The position numbers and the translations under genes are program-made. From Acidothermaceae bacterium (GTDB lineage: Bacteria; Actinomycetota; Actinomycetes; Acidothermales; Acidothermaceae), in assembly GCA_025925185.1 (NCBI GenBank), contig JAICLV010000012.1, positions 1-26,412 on the forward strand: a DNA stretch of 26,412 nucleotides. The letters are read 5' to 3'. Below the pieces are notes generated by a model that saw nothing but the letters and a program-made list of their open reading frames with translations, had not been told where the DNA came from and did no database searches. The first letter of the stretch is position 1; every line of letters starts with the position of its first letter. Of this stretch, positions 23,975 to 26,412 are shown piece by piece.

Positions 23975-24655
23975 GTGTCAACCCCAAGCTCTATGCCGGC
24001 ACGCGAAGCCGTGCCAACCGCAGACCATGCGCCTTCGGTACCCTCGCCGTCCATCGCTGACCCCGGCCCGCTCGGCCTGGCCGGCTTCGCGATGACGACC
24101 TTCGTGTTGAGCGTCTTCAACGCGAACCTGCTGAACGAAGGCCTGCTCACGAGTGTGCTCCCGTTGGCGCTCTTTTACGGCGGCATCGCGCAGCTGCTCG
24201 CAGGCATGTGGGAGTTCCGCAAGGGCAACACGTTCGGCGCGCTCGCGTTCACGTCGTACGGTGCTTTCTGGCTCTCGTACTACTGGCTCGTGCAGAACGT
24301 CATCGCCAAGCTGCAGCCTGCGGGCGAGGTGCACAAGGCGGTAGGCCTGTACCTGCTGGTGTGGACCATCTTCACCGCCTACATGACCATCGCTGCGATC
24401 CGCACCAATGGCGCGGTGCTCGCGGTGTTCGTGGTCCTTTCCCTGACGTTCCTGTTCCTGACCATCGGAGCATTCGCTGACAAGTCCGGGATCACCCACG
24501 TCGGTGGCTGGCTCGGCCTCATCACGGCGGTGCTCGCCTGGTACGCGTCGTTCGCCGGGGTGACGAACAGCACGTGGGGCAAGACGGTCATGCCGACCTG
24601 GCCGCTCGCGCAAGGCGCGGCAATCCCGCGCAGTCGCGCAGCGGTGGCTGACTGA
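23975..24655 (+). CDS. SatP/YaaH-type acetate uptake transporter (GPR1/FUN34 family)
   Basis: This 226-residue protein has six predicted transmembrane helices after a 28-residue Ser/Pro/Ala-rich cytoplasmic start. The family signature appears as DPGPLGLAGFAMTTF (about 29-43), with FNANLL following. Typical features also include FYGGIAQLLAGMWEFRKGNTFGA and YGAFWLSYYW. GTG at 23975 has AGGAGG with a 4-nt spacer. It lies 50 nt after acs and is probably co-transcribed, importing acetate or succinate for Acs. A strong hairpin follows the stop. Confidence 0.93.
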   Translation: MSTPSSMPAREAVPTADHAPSVPSPSIADPGPLGLAGFAMTTFVLSVFNANLLNEGLLTSVLPLALFYGGIAQLLAGMWEFRKGNTFGALAFTSYGAFWLSYYWLVQNVIAKLQPAGEVHKAVGLYLLVWTIFTAYMTIAAIRTNGAVLAVFVVLSLTFLFLTIGAFADKSGITHVGGWLGLITAVLAWYASFAGVTNSTWGKTVMPTWPLAQGAAIPRSRAAVAD

Positions 24656-24669
24656 TCTCCACGCTGCAC

Positions 24670-24702
24670 AAGTGGCCCGCCGGGTCCGCCGGCGGGCCAC
24701 TT
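24670..24702 (+). terminator. Strong hairpin after satP
   Basis: A perfect 14-bp stem AAGTGGCCCGCCGG / CCGGCGGGCCACTT closes on a 5-nt loop GTCCG, 14 nt after the satP stop. There is no T-run, as is common for terminators in high-GC actinobacteria. It would end the acs-satP transcript. Confidence 0.75.
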
Positions 24703-24723
24703 CGTCACCGGCCCTCGCGCCGA

Positions 24724-24791
24724 GTTGATCACGTTCAGGGGGCTGGCGGGTCCGAAGGTGCCTCCACAGACTCATCCTCGGTCGAGTTCAG
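24724..24791 (+). repeat. 68-bp dispersed repeat, copy B, with hairpin
   Basis: This is the second copy of the element at 8143-8210 (57/68 identical, same orientation, no gaps). The hairpin arms TCCGAAGGTG (24751-24760) and CATCCTCGGT (24773-24782) differ from copy A. Even so, eight of ten pairs survive: two by compensatory change (C-G to T-A, A-T to G-C) and one as a G-T wobble. The loop keeps CTCCACAGA, and the end keeps CGAGTTCAG. It lies after the satP terminator and 62 bp beyond the stop of the shortened AAA gene on the other strand. Confidence 0.85.
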
Positions 24792-24810
24792 CGGTCCTCG
24801 GCCCGGCGCA

Positions 24811-24841
24811 GCCGGCCCGGGCGCGGCGTTGGCGGGCCGGC
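24811..24841 (-). terminator. Hairpin after the AAA gene
   Basis: GCCGGCCCG (24811-24819) pairs with CGGGCCGGC (24833-24841) across a 13-nt loop, 12 bp beyond the AAA-protein stop on the minus strand. There is no T-run. It may end that transcript. Confidence 0.45.
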
Positions 24842-24853
24842 ACCGGCAAGGGG

Positions 24854-25582
24854 TTACAGGTACTGCCCGACAGCGACCGGTGCCGCGTCCTCAAGGATGA
24901 GCAGCTGCCAGCGGGCATCGTCGTCATCGTTGAACACCGCCCGGCGCAGATAGCGACCGTCGCCCAGCAGCGTCTCCGGGTCGGTGACGATCGTCCCGTC
25001 GGCCCAGTCGCGCCACGCGTGCAGCAGGGCGCGAATGGCGGTGGTCTTGCCGGTGCCCGGCGCGCCGTGCCACAGCAAGAGCCGCCCCGTACCGGTGGGC
25101 CGCTGCGTGGTCAACGTGTCGAGCGCGGCTCGCACGTCGCGCGGGTAAAGCTGCCCGATCTCCGCCCACGGCCGCACGTCGATCTTGCGGTACCGATCGC
25201 CGGTGGCGGCGTCGGTAAACCGGACGTCGACGCGCCGCTCGTCGATTTCCACCGGCGCCCGCCGCTGCGTCTCTTCCACGATTGCCGCAGCGGTGTCGGG
25301 GTCGGCCGCGCTCGCCCAGATGTCGCCCGCCGACGACCACGCGCGCAGCAGCACCATCACACCGTCGACGTCGGCGATGACGTCGAAGCACTCACCGTCG
25401 TCGATCGTCTGCAGCACGGCGGCGCGCTCCGGCAGCACCGAGCGAGGGACTGCGCGCTTGAACTGATGGCGGACGACGTGGCGGTGCCCCCGAGCCGTGT
25501 GCTCGCGCAAAAACAGGTACGGGCCGAGGTCGTTATCGATCGCTTCGATCGGGAAGTTGGCCGAGATGTCGCTGGTAATCAT
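24854..25582 (-). CDS. Shortened AAA-family ATPase (DUF5925-like), lacking the second half of the AAA domain
   Basis: This 242-residue protein has an N-terminal accessory domain (about 1-130). A P-loop follows: LLLWHGAPGTGKTTAIRALL (about 168-187), then AWRDWADGTIVTDPETLL. The Walker B strand WQLLILEDA (about 224-232) is followed by only APVAVGQYL and a stop. Relatives I recall from Streptomyces continue past Walker B with sensor, arginine-finger and lid regions (roughly 100 more residues) and often end in a tail like GQYL. This looks like an internal deletion joining Walker B to the normal tail. Without sensor and finger residues, ATP hydrolysis is doubtful. It could be a decaying gene, an assembly gap or a natural short form. 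Confidence 0.7.
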   Translation of the reverse strand: MITSDISANFPIEAIDNDLGPYLFLREHTARGHRHVVRHQFKRAVPRSVLPERAAVLQTIDDGECFDVIADVDGVMVLLRAWSSAGDIWASAADPDTAAAIVEETQRRAPVEIDERRVDVRFTDAATGDRYRKIDVRPWAEIGQLYPRDVRAALDTLTTQRPTGTGRLLLWHGAPGTGKTTAIRALLHAWRDWADGTIVTDPETLLGDGRYLRRAVFNDDDDARWQLLILEDAAPVAVGQYL

Positions 25583-25759
25583 CGGTGCGGGCTCTTTCCA
25601 TGTGATTGGAAGGCGCCCGCTGCGTCACCGCGACACGGACGCCATGGGTAGGTGGCGTAGCGTCGCTAGCACTGCGCTGTCTCCTTTCAAGGCGGGTACG
25701 CAGGATGGCAGAGGCTGTGCTTGCTGTACAGCCGAATTCCAGCGATGGAGGTAGCCAGG

Positions 25760-26266
25760 GTGGACAGTCACGACGTCCTGCTCAACGGGTTCGGCCGCGT
25801 GCGCGACGACGTGCACAGCGCCGTCGAAGGCCTCGATGAACCCGCCCTCACGTTTCGCGCTGACCCCGACGCCAACACGATCGCCTGGTTGGTCTGGCAT
25901 CTCACCCGCGTCGAGGACGACCACGTCTGCGACGTCGCGGGCATTGAACAAGCCTGGACGGCGGGCGGGTGGGCGCAGCGCTTCAATCTGCCGTTCGACA
26001 CCGCCGCCACCGGTTACGGCCACAGCAAGTCGGACGTCGCAGCGCTGCGCGCTGACGGAGGCTTGCTGCTCGGCTATTTCGACGCGGTGCACCAGCAGAC
26101 GGTGAAATACGTCGGCGGGTTGCGTGACGTCGACCTCGACCGGATCGTCGATGAGCGTAGGGATCCACCAGTGTCACTCGGCGTTCGTTTGGTGAGTGTC
26201 ATCAACGACTGCACGCAGCACGCCGGGCAGGCGGCGTTCATCCGTGGTCTAACCGAGCGCCGGTAA
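25760..26266 (+). CDS. DinB-like DUF664 protein
   Basis: GTG at 25760 has GGAGG with an 8-nt spacer and gives 168 residues; an ATG at 25745 is in frame but overlaps that site. The four-helix DinB/mycothiol-transferase-like fold is indicated by NTIAWLVWHLTRVEDDH (first metal His), the middle GYGHS, and the end CTQHAGQAAFIRGL (second His set). Such proteins bind a divalent metal, and some actinobacterial members are mycothiol-dependent S-transferases. It converges on the lldD-like gene. Confidence 0.88.
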   Translation: MDSHDVLLNGFGRVRDDVHSAVEGLDEPALTFRADPDANTIAWLVWHLTRVEDDHVCDVAGIEQAWTAGGWAQRFNLPFDTAATGYGHSKSDVAALRADGGLLLGYFDAVHQQTVKYVGGLRDVDLDRIVDERRDPPVSLGVRLVSVINDCTQHAGQAAFIRGLTERR

Positions 26267-26292
26267 GGCGCGGCTGAGGCGCAGAACGCGCC
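26267..26292. terminator. Possible bidirectional hairpin between convergent genes
   Basis: GGCGCG (26267-26272) and CGCGCC (26287-26292) form a perfect 6-bp stem with a 14-nt loop, lying exactly between the two convergent stops. The stem is short and there is no T-run, so this is a weak call. Confidence 0.35.
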
Positions 26293-26302
26293 GGGCTTGT
26301 GC

Positions 26303-26412
26303 TTAGGGGAGTTTGACGTGGGTGGGGGTGAGTTCGTCGAGGGTGCGGACGCCGAGTAGTTGCATGGTGCGGCGGATCTCGTTCTGGAGGATGTCGACGG
26401 CTCGGTCGACGC
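26303..26412 (-). CDS. FMN-dependent alpha-hydroxy-acid dehydrogenase, C-terminal end (LldD/MftD type)
   Basis: The last 36 or so residues of a gene cut by the right edge read VDRAVDILQNEIRRTMQLLG, then VRTLDELTPTHVKLP and TAA. The pattern A-x-x-IL-x-x-E-x-x-RTM-x-LLG is the terminal helix of L-lactate dehydrogenase (LldD) and the related mycofactocin enzyme MftD. The FMN and substrate residues lie outside the window, so the two cannot be separated. A lactate enzyme would fit the nearby carboxylate module, but it is 1.6 kb away. Confidence 0.8.
   Translation of the reverse strand, partial: VDRAVDILQNEIRRTMQLLGVRTLDELTPTHVKLP

Noticed and set aside
25596..25611. TTCCA-N6-TGGAA inverted repeat just before the AAA gene
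   Set aside because: The 5-bp arms are short enough to occur by chance, and no regulator or repeat of the motif supports it.

Overview
This is a high-GC chromosomal window, almost certainly from an actinomycete (Actinomycetota). The evidence is strong G/C third-position bias, many GTG starts, leaderless-type promoters with TAnnnT -10 boxes, a tRNA-Glu/Asp/Phe cluster, and typical actinobacterial families: HelD, the Zincin_1 mini-metallopeptidase, a DUF664/DinB-like protein, a DUF5925-type AAA protein, and an MctC/ActP-like acetate symporter with a small membrane partner. The genus cannot be fixed from sequence reading alone. There is no insertion sequence, integrase, CRISPR array, phage gene or rRNA, and no gene-free stretch longer than about 300 bases.

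Layout. 1-1009: MFS transporter (cut by the left edge) divergent from a TetR regulator, with two TetR-type palindromes. 1077-1368: three tRNA genes on the minus strand. 1472-3076: membrane-anchored metallophosphoesterase. 3191-7690: a lipoprotein solute-binding protein divergent from a thiamine-diphosphate enzyme and an aldehyde dehydrogenase; both promoters overlap inverted repeats built on the same GGATAC core. 7772-10304: mini-metallopeptidase and a HelD-type helicase-like ATPase, separated by copy A of a 68-bp repeat. 10310-15303: large secreted subtilisin-like protease, Rrf2 regulator, and an NlpC/P60 lipoprotein. 15291-16494: translationally overlapping VOC / ArsR / SRPBCC operon with two tandem ArsR-type operators. 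16581-16916: YCII-like protein.

16913-24655 is a coherent acetate or monocarboxylate module. A five-gene minus-strand operon (LytS-like kinase, LytTR response regulator, small membrane protein, sodium:solute symporter, HPP membrane protein) is divergent from acetyl-CoA synthetase (acs) and a SatP/YaaH-type acetate transporter. The likely logic is that the kinase senses the substrate or metabolic state, the LytTR regulator switches uptake genes, and Acs activates acetate to acetyl-CoA.

24670-26412: a strong terminator hairpin, copy B of the 68-bp repeat, a DUF5925-like AAA protein that stops just after Walker B, a DUF664/DinB-like protein, and the C-terminus of an FMN-dependent alpha-hydroxy-acid dehydrogenase (LldD/MftD type).

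The least explained item is the 68-bp repeat at 8143-8210 and 24724-24791. The copies match at 57 of 68 positions. The flanks are nearly invariant, while the central hairpin arms have diverged with two compensatory base-pair changes, which suggests selection on a folded RNA or cruciform.
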